The position numbers and the translations under genes were made by a program. DNA of 64,000 nucleotides. Origin: Anaerolineales bacterium UBA5195. Its GTDB lineage: Bacteria; Chloroflexota; Anaerolineae; Anaerolineales; Villigracilaceae. The stretch is from contig DHVZ01000081.1 of the NCBI GenBank assembly GCA_002412925.1, forward strand, positions 18,558 through 82,557. The letters run 5' to 3'. Positions 8,146-16,794 of this stretch are shown here, one piece after another. The first letter of the stretch is position 1. Every line of letters starts with the position of its first letter. Below the pieces are notes generated by a model. It saw only the letters and a program-made list of their open reading frames with translations, did not search any database and was not told where the DNA came from.

Positions 8146-9168
8146 ATGCACTACAAACTTGCACTGCTTGGTTTTGGAAACGTTGGCCGCTGCCTGGGGG
8201 AACTCTTGCTGCGCAAGCAGGCCGAACTGAAGGAGACTTACGAGATCACCTTCAGCGTTGTGGGAATCGCCACTGGTTCCAGGGGACGCGCCATCCACCC
8301 AGCCGGGCTGGACCTGACCAAGGTGCTGGAAGCCGTCAAGGCAGGCCAGGCGCTCGAACAGTTTAGCACTGTCCCCAGCAGCGATTCCATCGATTTCATC
8401 AAAAAATCCGGCGCTGACGTCTTGTTCGAGAACAGTCCGGTCAATTACGCCACCGGCCAGCCTGCGGTTGACCATATTCGCACCGCGCTGGAATTGGGCA
8501 TGCATGTGGCGACCGCCAACAAAGGCCCGGTGGTGCATGCCTGGCATGCGTTGAAGGCGTTGGCCAAATCCAAAGGGCGGCAGTTCTACCATGAGTCCAC
8601 TGTCATGGACGGCGCGCCGATTTTCTCCCTCTTCCGCGATTCGCTCCCGGCGGCAAAGTTGCTCTCCTTCCGCGCCATTCTCAACTCCACCACCAACCTG
8701 ATCCTCTCGCGCATGGAAAACGGCGAATCCTTCGATGAAGCCGTCAAATATGCCCAGAAAATTGGCATCGCTGAAACCGACCCCTCCGGTGATGTGGACG
8801 GCTGGGACGCCGCCATCAAGATCGCAGCCCTCTCGACCGTGCTGATGAACATTCCCGTTAAACCGGCGGAGATCGACCGCACCGGGATTCGCGAAATTAG
8901 CGCAGAAATGATCGCCGCTGCCAAGGCGGAGGGCAAACGCTATAAGCTGATCTGCACCGCCGCGCGGGAGGGCAAGACCGTCAAAGGCAAAGTCTCCCCC
9001 GAACTGGTCCCGATGAGCTCGCCTTTCTACAGCGTGGAAGGGACGACCTCCATCGTCGAGTTCCGCACCGATTCCCTGGGCGACCTGACCCTGATCGAAA
9101 CCGACCCGGGCCCACACACCACGGCCTATGGCCTGCTGGCCGATTTTATTAATGCTGTCCGGAGCTGA
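8146..9168 (+). CDS. hom: Homoserine dehydrogenase (short, no ACT domain)
   Basis: A 340-residue enzyme that reduces aspartate semialdehyde to homoserine, on the route to threonine and methionine. The Rossmann start GFGNVG is at residues 8-13; the family motifs DVLFENSPVNY, HVATANKGPVV and the catalytic region GDVDGWDAAIKIAAL are present. The chain ends without the ACT regulatory domain found in longer forms, so feedback control by threonine is not expected from this protein alone. The ATG has AGGAG at good spacing. A DinB-like gene starts two bases after its stop, so the two are probably co-transcribed. Confidence 0.93.
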   Translation: MHYKLALLGFGNVGRCLGELLLRKQAELKETYEITFSVVGIATGSRGRAIHPAGLDLTKVLEAVKAGQALEQFSTVPSSDSIDFIKKSGADVLFENSPVNYATGQPAVDHIRTALELGMHVATANKGPVVHAWHALKALAKSKGRQFYHESTVMDGAPIFSLFRDSLPAAKLLSFRAILNSTTNLILSRMENGESFDEAVKYAQKIGIAETDPSGDVDGWDAAIKIAALSTVLMNIPVKPAEIDRTGIREISAEMIAAAKAEGKRYKLICTAAREGKTVKGKVSPELVPMSSPFYSVEGTTSIVEFRTDSLGDLTLIETDPGPHTTAYGLLADFINAVRS

Positions 9169-9170
9169 GC

Positions 9171-9608
9171 ATGTCCGAAGAAATCGAAGTCACCAAAGAA
9201 ATGCTGCTCGAGGCCTTGTCTGCCTGGAAAGACTATCCGGCTGGGATCGAGGCTTTGTCGGCCGAAAACAAGGCTGCTTTCCTTGAGAAACAGGGTTATC
9301 CGAGCGCCCATGCCTTGCTTTCACACATCGTTGGCTGGTGGGAGGAGGCTTACGCAATTGCAGATGCCGCCCTCGCAGGCCGCGAACGTCCGCGCCGCGA
9401 ATACGACTTCGATGTTTTCAATGCCGAAGCGATTGAGCACTTCAAAGCATTCTCCGAGGCTGAAATGCTGTCTCATTATGAAGCGGTGCGCCAGAAATTG
9501 GTCTCACTGGTTTCGGGCATGGCAGCTGAACAGATGCAGAACAAACGCGCCAGGCGCTGGTTGTACGGCGTTGTCATCCACCACGCCGAAGAACATGCGA
9601 TAAGTTAA
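9171..9608 (+). CDS. DinB/DfsB-like four-helix protein
   Basis: A 145-residue alpha-helical protein resembling the DinB/DfsB (ClbS-like) superfamily, whose members bind a metal with three histidines or act on thiols and small molecules. Candidate ligands are the His in LLSHIVGWWEEA and those in the C-terminal IHHAEEHAIS. The start ATG lies two bases after the hom stop, so it is translated from the same message. Its substrate cannot be told from sequence. The chain stops soon after the last His motif, slightly short for the family; I see no sign of a frameshift. Confidence 0.7.
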   Translation: MSEEIEVTKEMLLEALSAWKDYPAGIEALSAENKAAFLEKQGYPSAHALLSHIVGWWEEAYAIADAALAGRERPRREYDFDVFNAEAIEHFKAFSEAEMLSHYEAVRQKLVSLVSGMAAEQMQNKRARRWLYGVVIHHAEEHAIS

Positions 9609-9667
9609 GCAAAGTTGAGGGTCGAGCAGCCAGTGATTCTCCGGCACTCCATTCCATAAACGAACTT

Positions 9668-10429
9668 ATGCCCGACCAACTGCGTTCCTTTCGCGTCGAA
9701 GCTGTTGTCTTGCGCCATGCCAATTGGGGTGAAGCCGATCGTCTTCTGACGCTTTATACACGCGAACAAGGCAAATTACGCGCAATTGCCAAGGGCGCGC
9801 GCAAAATCCGCTCACGCAAGGCCGGGCATCTCGAACCATTTACGCACATCACCTTGCAGCTTGCCAAAAGCCGTGACATCCCAATCGTGACCCAGGTGGA
9901 AACGCTCGACCCTTACCTGCCCCTGCGCGAGTCGCTTGTCTTGACCGGTTACGCTTCCTACGTAATGGAACTGCTCGACCGTTTCACCTATGAACAGGAT
10001 GGCGGTAACCTGTCGTTATTCCGCCTGCTGACGGATACGCTCGCCCGCCTGTGCAGCACCGCCGAGACCTGGGCCGTTGTGCGCTATTACGAAATGCGCC
10101 TGCTGGATTTTCTCGGCTTTCGTCCCCAACTTTTTGAATGCGCCAACTGCCAGGCCGCCATCGAGCCGGTTGACCAGTACTTTTCCCCTGCGGTGGGAGG
10201 CGTCATCTGCCCGAAATGTGGGAACGGCCTGCCAAGGTTGTGGAATGTCTCGGTGGAAACGCTCAAATATATGAGACATTTCCAGCGCAGCAATTACAAC
10301 GAGGCCTCCAGGGCAAGGGTCGCGCCGGAAATCCAGAAGGAAGTCGAGACGCTCATGCAGGCTTATTTCACTTACCTGCTGGAGCGTGGGCTGAATACGC
10401 CAGGGTTTATCAAAAGAGTCAAAGAGTAG
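9668..10429 (+). CDS. recO: DNA repair protein RecO
   Basis: A 253-residue RecO, which anneals DNA and helps load RecA in the RecFOR gap-repair pathway. The N-terminal OB-fold is recognisable (VEAVVLRHANWGEADRLL, then KGARKIRSRKAGHLEPF), followed by the helical C-terminal domain with a zinc knuckle, CANC at about 158-161 and CPKCG at about 181-185. Length and motif order are normal. No clear ribosome site precedes the ATG at 9668. A hairpin terminator follows. Confidence 0.94.
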   Translation: MPDQLRSFRVEAVVLRHANWGEADRLLTLYTREQGKLRAIAKGARKIRSRKAGHLEPFTHITLQLAKSRDIPIVTQVETLDPYLPLRESLVLTGYASYVMELLDRFTYEQDGGNLSLFRLLTDTLARLCSTAETWAVVRYYEMRLLDFLGFRPQLFECANCQAAIEPVDQYFSPAVGGVICPKCGNGLPRLWNVSVETLKYMRHFQRSNYNEASRARVAPEIQKEVETLMQAYFTYLLERGLNTPGFIKRVKE

Positions 10430-10448
10430 CTCGTACATCTCGATAAGA

Positions 10449-10480
10449 AAACGCCGCTGGTTTCATCGCCAGCGGCGTTT
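10449..10480. terminator. 12-bp hairpin terminator between recO and aldo/keto reductase gene
   Basis: Arms 10449-10460 and 10469-10480 (AAACGCCGCTGG and complement) pair perfectly around an 8-base loop, flanked by short A/T runs on both sides. It sits between convergent genes and fits a bidirectional intrinsic terminator. Confidence 0.75.
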
Positions 10481-10484
10481 CGCA

Positions 10485-11462
10485 TCATTCTTCGCCAGGT
10501 TTATTCTGGAGCACGGCCTCGATCTTTTCCAATACTTCGGAGGTCAATTTTTCGACAATTTCCAGCGACTTCATGTTCTCATGGATCTGTGAAACGCGGC
10601 TTGCGCCGGTAATGACGGTGCTGACGTTGGGGTTCTTCAGGCACCAGGCAATCGCCAGTTGGGCCATCGTGCAATTGAGATTGTTGGCAATACCCTGAAG
10701 CGCTTTCACTTTGGCTAACCGCTCGGCGTCCGTCAGGCGCGGCAGCAGCCATTCATAATCGGGGAGCGCGCCACGGCTGTCGGAGGGGATGCCATCGTTG
10801 TATTTTCCGGTCAGCACGCCAGAAGCCAGCGGCGACCAGGTCGTAGCGCCATAGCCATAGTCTTTGAACAGGCGGGCGTATTCTTTCTCGAAACGTTCAC
10901 GGACGAGCATATTGTACTGCGGCTGTTCCATGACCGGCTTGTGCAAGTGATGGCGGTTGGCAATCTCGATCGCAGCGACAATTTCCGCTGCCGACCATTC
11001 GGATGTGCCCCAGTAGAGCGCCTTGCCACGCTCGATGAGATTGTGCATCGCCCAGACAGTTTCTTCGATGGGAGTGGTTGGGTCGGCGCGATGGCAGAAG
11101 ACCAGATCAATATACTCCATGTCGAAACGCTTGAGCGAGCCATCCATGGCCTCGAAGAGACGTTTGCGGTTAAGCGTGTTTTTCTCGTTGACCCCGTCAT
11201 TCAATCCCCAATAAAACTTGGTGGAAATGACGTAGCTGGAGCGCCGCCAGCCAAGCTTTTTCAGCGCCGCCCCCATGACTTCTTCGGATTTGCCACCAGC
11301 ATAGACTTCGGCATTATCGAAGAAATTGACACCCGCATCGTAGGCGGCGGCCATGCACTCCACCGCCGCATCGACATCCACCTGTGTTGAAAACGTAACC
11401 CACGACCCGAGCGAAAGCTCGCTGACTTGCAGGCCGCAACGGCCCAGATGACGGTAATTCAT
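10485..11462 (-). CDS. Aldo/keto reductase, K+ channel beta-subunit-like group
   Basis: A 325-residue TIM-barrel NADPH-dependent oxidoreductase of the aldo/keto reductase superfamily, closest in look to the KCNAB/YghZ group. The catalytic tetrad is visible: Asp and Tyr in FFDNAEVY (about 48-55), Lys in ISTKFYW (about 80-86) and His in VFCHRAD (about 121-127). NADPH-binding elements [17 protein letters not shown] and [14 protein letters not shown] are present. The substrate is not predictable. Downstream on the same strand side lie the AMMECR1 and flavin reductase genes, each with its own ribosome site. Confidence 0.9.
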   Translation of the reverse strand: MNYRHLGRCGLQVSELSLGSWVTFSTQVDVDAAVECMAAAYDAGVNFFDNAEVYAGGKSEEVMGAALKKLGWRRSSYVISTKFYWGLNDGVNEKNTLNRKRLFEAMDGSLKRFDMEYIDLVFCHRADPTTPIEETVWAMHNLIERGKALYWGTSEWSAAEIVAAIEIANRHHLHKPVMEQPQYNMLVRERFEKEYARLFKDYGYGATTWSPLASGVLTGKYNDGIPSDSRGALPDYEWLLPRLTDAERLAKVKALQGIANNLNCTMAQLAIAWCLKNPNVSTVITGASRVSQIHENMKSLEIVEKLTSEVLEKIEAVLQNKPGEE

Positions 11463-11506
11463 TGCGTTTTTCTCCAGTCTGTAATGATAAAAATTACTTC
11501 ACGAAA

Positions 11507-11547
11507 GTTGGGAAAATCGGGCTTCTTTAAGTTGTTTCGTAAACTGA
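11507..11547. repeat. Dispersed repeat, copy A
   Basis: This 41-bp stretch shares the identical 17-mer AATCGGGCTTCTTTAAG (11515-11531) and a degenerate continuation ([T/C]TGTTTC, AAC, ACTGA) with 33095-33146. It also shares a preceding GTTGGGA. It lies in the gap between the AMMECR1 and aldo/keto reductase genes and codes for nothing. Confidence 0.6.
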
Positions 11548-11573
11548 TGATAAAGCATTGTAAAGGGTTGAGC

Positions 11574-12143
11574 TTATTCGTGGAACTCTTCCACCTGATA
11601 AACTTGCGCCTCGAGGTGCTTTTGCCGCCACAAATTGGAGACGGCTCCCATCTTGGCGCACAGGTGACCGAGGAATTCTTCCTTATCGGGGATTTGCTCC
11701 CAGACCTGGGGCAGGAAGGTCGCCCGGCGGGAACCGTCGCGCAGGATGACGCCGTCGATACCGGGACGCAGTTTGGCGAGCAAGTTCTCGGCATCGATAT
11801 AGGCCAACGGCTGGGGCAGGGTCAGGCGTGAAACCTCGATGCGGATGCGGGGCAGTTCCTCGGGCCTGACGGGTGGGAAGCGGTAATCCTGCAACCCAGC
11901 CGCGATGGCATGTTCACGCACATCCTCAGCCAGCGGCTGGTAAGGTTGGAGCGCGCCAATGCAGCCGCGCAATTGGCCGCGCACCGTCAGGGTGACGAAG
12001 GCCGCTCCTTCGGCCCGCAGCAAAGGCGTCAGTTGGGTCGGGCCCAGCGCTGGAAGGCTTTGGCCGCGCACCCCGCATTCGAGGGCTTCCCTCGCCAGGC
12101 GCAGGAGAGTCTGTTTTTCATCCGCCGTCAGTTTTTCACTCAT
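11574..12143 (-). CDS. AMMECR1 / AmmeMemoRadiSam system protein A
   Basis: An AMMECR1-domain protein of 189 residues. The family signature LRGCIG is present (RGQLRGCIGALQPY), followed by the conserved ALQPYQPLAEDVREHA and DYRFPPV segments. Its biochemical role is unproven; the family is often encoded with a Memo-like dioxygenase and a radical SAM protein. Neither partner is in this window. I place the start at ATG 12143 (MSEKLTADEK), which has AGGAGG just upstream; a longer reading from TTG 12164 would include that ribosome site in the protein. It follows the flavin reductase gene on the same strand. Confidence 0.88.
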   Translation of the reverse strand: MSEKLTADEKQTLLRLAREALECGVRGQSLPALGPTQLTPLLRAEGAAFVTLTVRGQLRGCIGALQPYQPLAEDVREHAIAAGLQDYRFPPVRPEELPRIRIEVSRLTLPQPLAYIDAENLLAKLRPGIDGVILRDGSRRATFLPQVWEQIPDKEEFLGHLCAKMGAVSNLWRQKHLEAQVYQVEEFHE

Positions 12144-12170
12144 TTGCCCCTCCTGTAGTTGCAAATGGTC

Positions 12171-12659
12171 TTATGGTTTTTGGATTTTCTGGTAACCGCG
12201 GTTGAAATACAACAACGGTTCGCCAGCTTCGCCGGATTGGGTGGATAATACTTCGGCAATGAAAATCGTGTGCGTGCCGGAGCCAACGATGGTCACCACA
12301 TGACAATCCAGATGGGCCAAACCCTGTTTTAGCAGAGGCACACCGCTAACCAGGGTGATGGTTTCCAAGCCTTCGAGACGATCCATGTCATCGGGGACGC
12401 GCCCGGCAAAGCAATCACAAATCTCTTGCTGGCTGGCATCAAGGATGGTGATGCCGAAATTGCAGGAACGTGTGATCAGGTCATGTGTGCGGGCACCCTG
12501 CGCCAGGGAGATGAGCACCTGCGGTGGGCTTAGCGATACGGAGGTGAACGAACTGACCGTCATGCCTTGCTGGATACCTTCATATTCGGCGGTGACAATC
12601 GTAACGCCGGTGGCCCAGAAGCGCATGGCCTTGCGGAACAAATCTGCTTTGGTCGGCAT
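12171..12659 (-). CDS. Flavin reductase-like FMN-binding protein
   Basis: A 162-residue flavin reductase (RutF/HpaC-like) domain protein, expected to use NAD(P)H to reduce FMN or FAD for a partner oxygenase. Family landmarks are FRKAMRFWATGVTIVTA near the N-terminus, GMTVSSFTSVSLSPPQVLISL, and the C-terminal HTIFIAEVL...PLLYFNRGYQ. No oxygenase is encoded nearby. The start is taken at the second of two close ATGs (12659), because GGAG lies about six bases before it; ATG 12671 would add MEIT. Same strand as, and 27 bases ahead of, the AMMECR1 gene, so perhaps one message. Confidence 0.85.
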   Translation of the reverse strand: MPTKADLFRKAMRFWATGVTIVTAEYEGIQQGMTVSSFTSVSLSPPQVLISLAQGARTHDLITRSCNFGITILDASQQEICDCFAGRVPDDMDRLEGLETITLVSGVPLLKQGLAHLDCHVVTIVGSGTHTIFIAEVLSTQSGEAGEPLLYFNRGYQKIQKP

Positions 12660-12844
12660 TGTGATCTCCAATGATTATTTTCATGATACTGCCCACGGGA
12701 TGCTCCGTCAAGACAAATATCGACGCAGGCTTTGGAAAATGTTGAAACCGCCGATTCAGGTGTTGTTCCCGCTGGAATAAGCCCAAAATGATTGCAGACA
12801 ATTCCTCTCCGAAATCTGCCATGTAGAAACTTTTTAAGGTAGTA

Positions 12845-12850
12845 TATAAT
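12845..12850 (+). promoter_or_regulatory. -10 box TATAAT just before the amidase start
   Basis: A perfect TATAAT ends 8 bases before the ATG at 12859. With a normal -10 to +1 distance, transcription would start at or next to the start codon, implying a leaderless message. No Shine-Dalgarno sequence is present. A -35 match is weak. Confidence 0.5.
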
Positions 12851-12858
12851 GTACCTGT

Positions 12859-13647
12859 ATGGAAACTCCCTCACAGCCCCCTTCTTCCCGGCCAGTTGCC
12901 AGCATGGAACCACGTCGAAAACCCAGGTCGCCCCGGGTATTACAACAAACAATCATGGTGGCAATTTTGGTTGCCACGCTATTTGTATCCCTGACTCCAA
13001 ACGCCCTGTCTGGCGGACTCAGCGAACAACTGGCGGTCTTGCTGACGGCCCAGCCCAATTCTGTTGCCGTACCAGGCGCCACACCTCGTCCACTGATCAG
13101 AATAGGAATTGTGGCGGGCCACTGGGGAAATGATTCAGGGACGGTTTGCGAGAATGGCACCACTGAGGCCGACGTGAATCTCAGGATTGCGACCCTTGTC
13201 CAACAGAAATTATCTGCCCTGGGTTTTGAAACCGACCTGCTGCAGGAATTCGACACACGCCTTGCCAGTTATCATGCGGCAGTTTTGGTTTCCATCCATA
13301 ATGATTCTTGTAAATATATCAATGACCAGGCAACCGGTTTTAAAGTTGCCTCGGCCATGAGCTCAAGAGATTCAAACCTGGCCAATCGCCTGGCAGGCTG
13401 TCTGCGAGATCGTTACCAGCGCACCACCGGTTTGCCGCTGCACAATAGCGTCACCAATGACATGAGCCTGTATCACGCATTCAGTGAAATCGACCCAGGC
13501 ACCACGGCAGGAATCATCGAAACCGGCTTCATGAAACTGGATTACGATATCCTGACAAACCAGACTGACCTGATTGCAACGGGTGTGGCAAACGGGATTT
13601 TATGTTTTGTGAATAACGAAAATATTGCTCCAACCCCTGCACCATAG
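12859..13647 (+). CDS. Membrane-anchored N-acetylmuramoyl-L-alanine amidase (Amidase_3)
   Basis: A 262-residue cell-wall hydrolase that cleaves the amide between muramic acid and the stem peptide. A basic N-terminus and one hydrophobic segment (about 32-48) anchor or export it. Zinc ligands and catalytic residues of Amidase_3 are visible: His in GIVAGHWG, Glu in TEADVNLRIA, His in VSIHNDSC and Glu in IIETGFM. The chain ends in PTPAP. It is followed 31 bases later by an L,D-transpeptidase gene, a sensible envelope pair. If the first ATG is leaderless (TATAAT eight bases upstream) it is the start; ATG 12904 is an alternative. Confidence 0.85.
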   Translation: METPSQPPSSRPVASMEPRRKPRSPRVLQQTIMVAILVATLFVSLTPNALSGGLSEQLAVLLTAQPNSVAVPGATPRPLIRIGIVAGHWGNDSGTVCENGTTEADVNLRIATLVQQKLSALGFETDLLQEFDTRLASYHAAVLVSIHNDSCKYINDQATGFKVASAMSSRDSNLANRLAGCLRDRYQRTTGLPLHNSVTNDMSLYHAFSEIDPGTTAGIIETGFMKLDYDILTNQTDLIATGVANGILCFVNNENIAPTPAP

Positions 13648-13678
13648 AGGCAAATTTATCACCACTAAAGGTATCTGC

Positions 13679-15124
13679 ATGGAACCGAATCAAATCGCCG
13701 CCTTTAAGTTGATCGAACAGGCCCAACAAGCCATGAAGCAGGGGGAGGTTCCAACTGCCCGCCAGTTAGCCGCGCAGGCTGCCCAGAGCGCTCCCGAATT
13801 GGAAGAAGTCTGGTTGGTCATGGCGGCCTTGGCATCGCCGCACGCAAGCGTTGCATATTTGCAAAGGGCCCTGGAAATCAACCCGCAAAGTGAGCGCGCA
13901 CAGAAAGGCATGCTCTGGGCGCAGAAGCGCTTGCAGCAAGAGTTGGAAAAACAGGCCGCGGTCAGTCAAGCGGCTGCCGAAATACCGACAACGGCCCCGG
14001 TCGCAGAAGAGCCGGTTGTCACGCTCCCTGAACCGGCAGCGGCGGTGATACCTGAAGCAGAAAATCCCGGCGAGGCAGTTCCTGAGCCTGTTGCCGCAAC
14101 TCCAGAGATGGAAAAACCCTTTCCAGTGGCGCCTGCGGCCGTTTTGGAACCCAAAACCTCGCCCCGCAAACCTGTTCCAGCCTCCAGGCCGCCTGTTTTG
14201 CCAAAAACCATTCAAAGTGAAAAGGCGGTCAGCGCCCGAAGATACTCCACCCTGACCATTCCCTTGCTGATTGTTGGTTGTTTTGTACTGGTCGCTGTCT
14301 TATTTTTAGTGTTGCTTAACACCACGTCGGCTGCGGCGTTGATCAATAGCAATGTGTTTACCGGCCAGGAACGCGGCCCGGCCTGGGCGGAAGTAAAGGT
14401 TGTCAAGCCGACTGCTTCGGCGGCAGCGCTTGAAGCGGCAGCTTTACCAACGCCCACCCCTTTGCCCGTTGAGGTGCCCGGGTTATTACTTCCGCCAACC
14501 GCCACTGAGCTGCCCCTCCCCAGCGAAACACCGTTGCCAACCAAGACCCTGATGCCCACCGTGGTTCCGCCCACGCAGACTCAACCGCTGTTCCGCACCG
14601 AGACACTCCTTCCGACGGATTCACCAACAGCGACTGCCGAAGTGGCTTTGGATGAAGGTCCCTCCCCAACGCCGCTGCCCACCGATACCGCCGCGCCTGT
14701 TCCGACAGCCTACATTCTGCCAACCCCCAAACCAGGCACAGCTGGAACTAACACCACTGCCGCAGCCTCCGGTGAACGCTGGATTGATGTGGATCTAACC
14801 AATCAACGGGTCTATGCCTATGAGGGCAATACCCTGGTTAATTCTTTTATCGTTTCAACCGGCACCTGGCAATACCCAACTGTGACCGGCCAGTACCGCG
14901 TTTATATCAAATACCGTTATAAGGATATGTCAGGGCCAGGTTATTACCTGCCGAATGTGCCATTTACCATGTTTTTCTACAAGGGTTACGCTATTCACGG
15001 AACCTATTGGCACAGCAATTTTGGCACCCCGATGAGTCATGGCTGTGTCAATCTCACCATCCCTGATTCTGAATGGGTCTATAATTTCTCGTCTGTTGGA
15101 ACGCTGATCAATATTCACTATTAG
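13679..15124 (+). CDS. TPR-like/L,D-transpeptidase (YkuD) membrane protein
   Basis: A 481-residue cell-wall cross-linking enzyme candidate. A cytoplasmic TPR-like helical region (about 1-90) and an Ala/Pro/Glu-rich stretch precede one membrane segment (about 190-212); outside lies a long Thr/Pro linker (about 235-355) and a YkuD domain (about 362-481). The catalytic signature HGTYWHSNFG...MSHGCVNL is intact, with the nucleophilic Cys near residue 455. The start is ATG 13679, preceded by AAAGGT; a TTG at 13625 would overlap the amidase gene. The TPR part on the inner side suggests contact with a cytoplasmic partner. Function of the catalytic domain is secure. Confidence 0.9.
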   Translation: MEPNQIAAFKLIEQAQQAMKQGEVPTARQLAAQAAQSAPELEEVWLVMAALASPHASVAYLQRALEINPQSERAQKGMLWAQKRLQQELEKQAAVSQAAAEIPTTAPVAEEPVVTLPEPAAAVIPEAENPGEAVPEPVAATPEMEKPFPVAPAAVLEPKTSPRKPVPASRPPVLPKTIQSEKAVSARRYSTLTIPLLIVGCFVLVAVLFLVLLNTTSAAALINSNVFTGQERGPAWAEVKVVKPTASAAALEAAALPTPTPLPVEVPGLLLPPTATELPLPSETPLPTKTLMPTVVPPTQTQPLFRTETLLPTDSPTATAEVALDEGPSPTPLPTDTAAPVPTAYILPTPKPGTAGTNTTAAASGERWIDVDLTNQRVYAYEGNTLVNSFIVSTGTWQYPTVTGQYRVYIKYRYKDMSGPGYYLPNVPFTMFFYKGYAIHGTYWHSNFGTPMSHGCVNLTIPDSEWVYNFSSVGTLINIHY

Positions 15125-15199
15125 CCGCGGCTCAAACGACAAACGCGCTGGCGGCTTTTTAGCACCCCTTTTTGTTCGCCTACCCAAGGAGAGACTCTC

Positions 15200-15778
15200 A
15201 TGCATCACGCTTTTCAGTTCAACCAGTATTTGCTCAAGCGCCAGGTCTTTGCGTTGACAGGGAAATTGCGTTTCTATAACCCGCAAAGCGAACTAGTCTT
15301 GTTCAGTGAACAAAAAATGTTCAAACTGCGCGAAGATGTCCGGATTTTCGCAGATGAACAGAAAACCCAGGAAGTGCTGGCAATCAAGGCGCGCCAGATC
15401 ATCGATTTTTCTGCCGCTTATGATGTTGTCGATAGCGCCAACGGTGAAAAAGTGGGCGCACTGCGCCGCAAGGGCTTGAAATCGATCCTGCGAGATGAGT
15501 GGGAAGTGCTCGATGTCAATGATCAGGTGATTGGCGCTTTGTTTGAAGACAATATGGGTCTGGCCATGCTGCGAAGACTCATCGCTGGTTCCTGGCTGCC
15601 CCAGAATTATGACCTGACGATGAACGACCAGCGGGTTGCCGACTTAAAACAACGCTTCAATTTATTCCGTTATGAAATGGACATTGATTTCAGCATGGAT
15701 ACTGCCCACCGCCTTGACAAACGACTGGGACTGGCCGCTGCGATTTTGTTGGCCATTGTTGAAGGACGCCAGCAGTAA
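15200..15778 (+). CDS. LURP-one/scramblase-like (tubby-fold) protein
   Basis: A 192-residue protein resembling the LURP-one-related / phospholipid scramblase-like family, a 12-stranded barrel around a central helix. The pattern of alternating short strands (QVFALTGKLRFYNP, LVLFSEQKMFKL, IFADEQKTQEVLAIKAR, VVDSANGEKVGALRRKG) is typical, and a hydrophobic helix near the C-terminus (LAAAILLAIVE) corresponds to the central helix. Function in bacteria is unknown. The ATG has AAGGAGAG upstream. Its stop overlaps the next start (TAATG at 15776-15780), so the next gene is translationally coupled. Confidence 0.75.
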   Translation: MHHAFQFNQYLLKRQVFALTGKLRFYNPQSELVLFSEQKMFKLREDVRIFADEQKTQEVLAIKARQIIDFSAAYDVVDSANGEKVGALRRKGLKSILRDEWEVLDVNDQVIGALFEDNMGLAMLRRLIAGSWLPQNYDLTMNDQRVADLKQRFNLFRYEMDIDFSMDTAHRLDKRLGLAAAILLAIVEGRQQ

Positions 15779-16215
15779 TGCCACGGCAGGCGCTTTTTGC
15801 AGGCTTGGTCTTCGACGAATTCGACCATCCCTTGGGAGTGAGCTTGATCGGTAAGGACCCGGCCTACATCATCAACGATGCCGGGTTTAACCGGTTTGTC
15901 CCGGCAGAGCAGATCGACCTCGTTGTCTTGAATGAGATGAAAAAGCTCATCCAGGGCAACGAGGGTTTCCTGAGTGAGCAGGCCGCGAAGATGATTGGCG
16001 CTGAAGACCCCTTCAGCAAGGCCATGATCCAGACCCAGCTCAAAAACATCGACAAACAATTTGAGGCACTCTTTGAAGTCGGGATTCCCGAAGATCTGCG
16101 CGCCTACCTGGGCATGATCGGATTCAAGGTGATTGTCAATTACCACGGTGAGGTCTTGGAAGTTCGCCAGGCCGGGGCTGTCGATGGCAGAAGTGAAGGG
16201 GAAGGGGATCAATAG
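15778..16215 (+). CDS. Conserved-looking hypothetical protein coupled to the LURP-one-like gene
   Basis: A 145-residue soluble protein that I do not recognise. It starts with a strand-rich part that seems to concern outside input (FDEFDHPLGVSLIGKDPAYIIND), continues with amphipathic helices (QIDLVVLNEMKKLIQGNEGF and later ones) and ends in a charged tail (SEGEGDQ). No signal peptide, membrane segment, Cys motif or catalytic pattern is seen. Its ATG overlaps the stop of the LURP-one-like gene as TAATG, so the two products are probably made in fixed ratio and may act together. Converges with the Nudix gene. Confidence 0.7.
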   Translation: MPRQALFAGLVFDEFDHPLGVSLIGKDPAYIINDAGFNRFVPAEQIDLVVLNEMKKLIQGNEGFLSEQAAKMIGAEDPFSKAMIQTQLKNIDKQFEALFEVGIPEDLRAYLGMIGFKVIVNYHGEVLEVRQAGAVDGRSEGEGDQ

Positions 16216-16224
16216 TCGTTTCAG

Positions 16225-16689
16225 TTAGTAAAAGGCAACTTCGTAACCGAACATCTCATCCCCGTGGTATTGGAAACGCGCCGAGAAGATTTTACCTGTT
16301 TCCAGCCAGGGCAAGAAAATGTGGTCAGACGGCCACAAATTTAAGGAGGTGAGCTCCTCGTCTGGAATCCACTTCAAGTCGCCTTCGCTCGATTCGGTTA
16401 AATCGCCCCTGAACGTGTCTGCGGTGAAAACCCAGACGAACCAATCCTCCCCCGCAAAATCAGCAAAAATCAACAACCCGTGATAGCGCAGAGGAGAAAT
16501 CTCCAGCCCGGCCTCCTCGCGCACTTCGCGGATGACACACTGCTCGGGCGATTCTCCCGGCTCCAGTTTGCCCCCCAACCCGTTCCACTTGCCTGCGTGG
16601 AGATCATTGGTTTTTTTTATGCGGTGGAGCATCAACGTTTCCCCGTTTTGCTTGAGATAACACAGGGTGGCGAGTTTCATGGAAACCAT
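16225..16689 (-). CDS. Nudix hydrolase, MutT/MTH1-like
   Basis: A 154-residue Nudix pyrophosphohydrolase. The Nudix box is complete: GGKLEPGESPEQCVIREV followed by REEAGLEI. The start (MKLATLCYL...HRIKKTNDLHAGKWNGLGG) resembles the 8-oxo-dGTP diphosphatase/MTH1 group, so sanitising oxidised nucleotides is a fair guess. Two ATGs are possible (16689 and 16680); TAGGA precedes the first by five bases. It is divergent from the TIR gene, with about 105 bases between them, which raises but does not prove a link to nucleotide signalling. Confidence 0.88.
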   Translation of the reverse strand: MVSMKLATLCYLKQNGETLMLHRIKKTNDLHAGKWNGLGGKLEPGESPEQCVIREVREEAGLEISPLRYHGLLIFADFAGEDWFVWVFTADTFRGDLTESSEGDLKWIPDEELTSLNLWPSDHIFLPWLETGKIFSARFQYHGDEMFGYEVAFY

Positions 16690-16723
16690 TATCCTACAGT
16701 TTTAGAGGAAATTCATCAAGCTG

Positions 16724-16752
16724 TTGCAGGTTCCTTCAAGCCGTAGTATGAT
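16724..16752 (+). promoter_or_regulatory. Sigma70-type promoter of the TIR gene
   Basis: TTGCAG (16724-16729), a 17-base spacer and TATGAT (16747-16752) lie 42 bases upstream of the ATG at 16795. Spacing is optimal and both boxes deviate by one or two bases from consensus. Confidence 0.6.
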
Positions 16753-16794
16753 TTTATGACATACCCAGGCAGTCAACGATAGATTGGGGTTGCC

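Noticed and set aside
8134..9117. Long open frame antisense to the homoserine dehydrogenase gene
   Set aside because: Homoserine dehydrogenase motifs on the + strand are complete; the reverse frame shows no family and is a composition effect.
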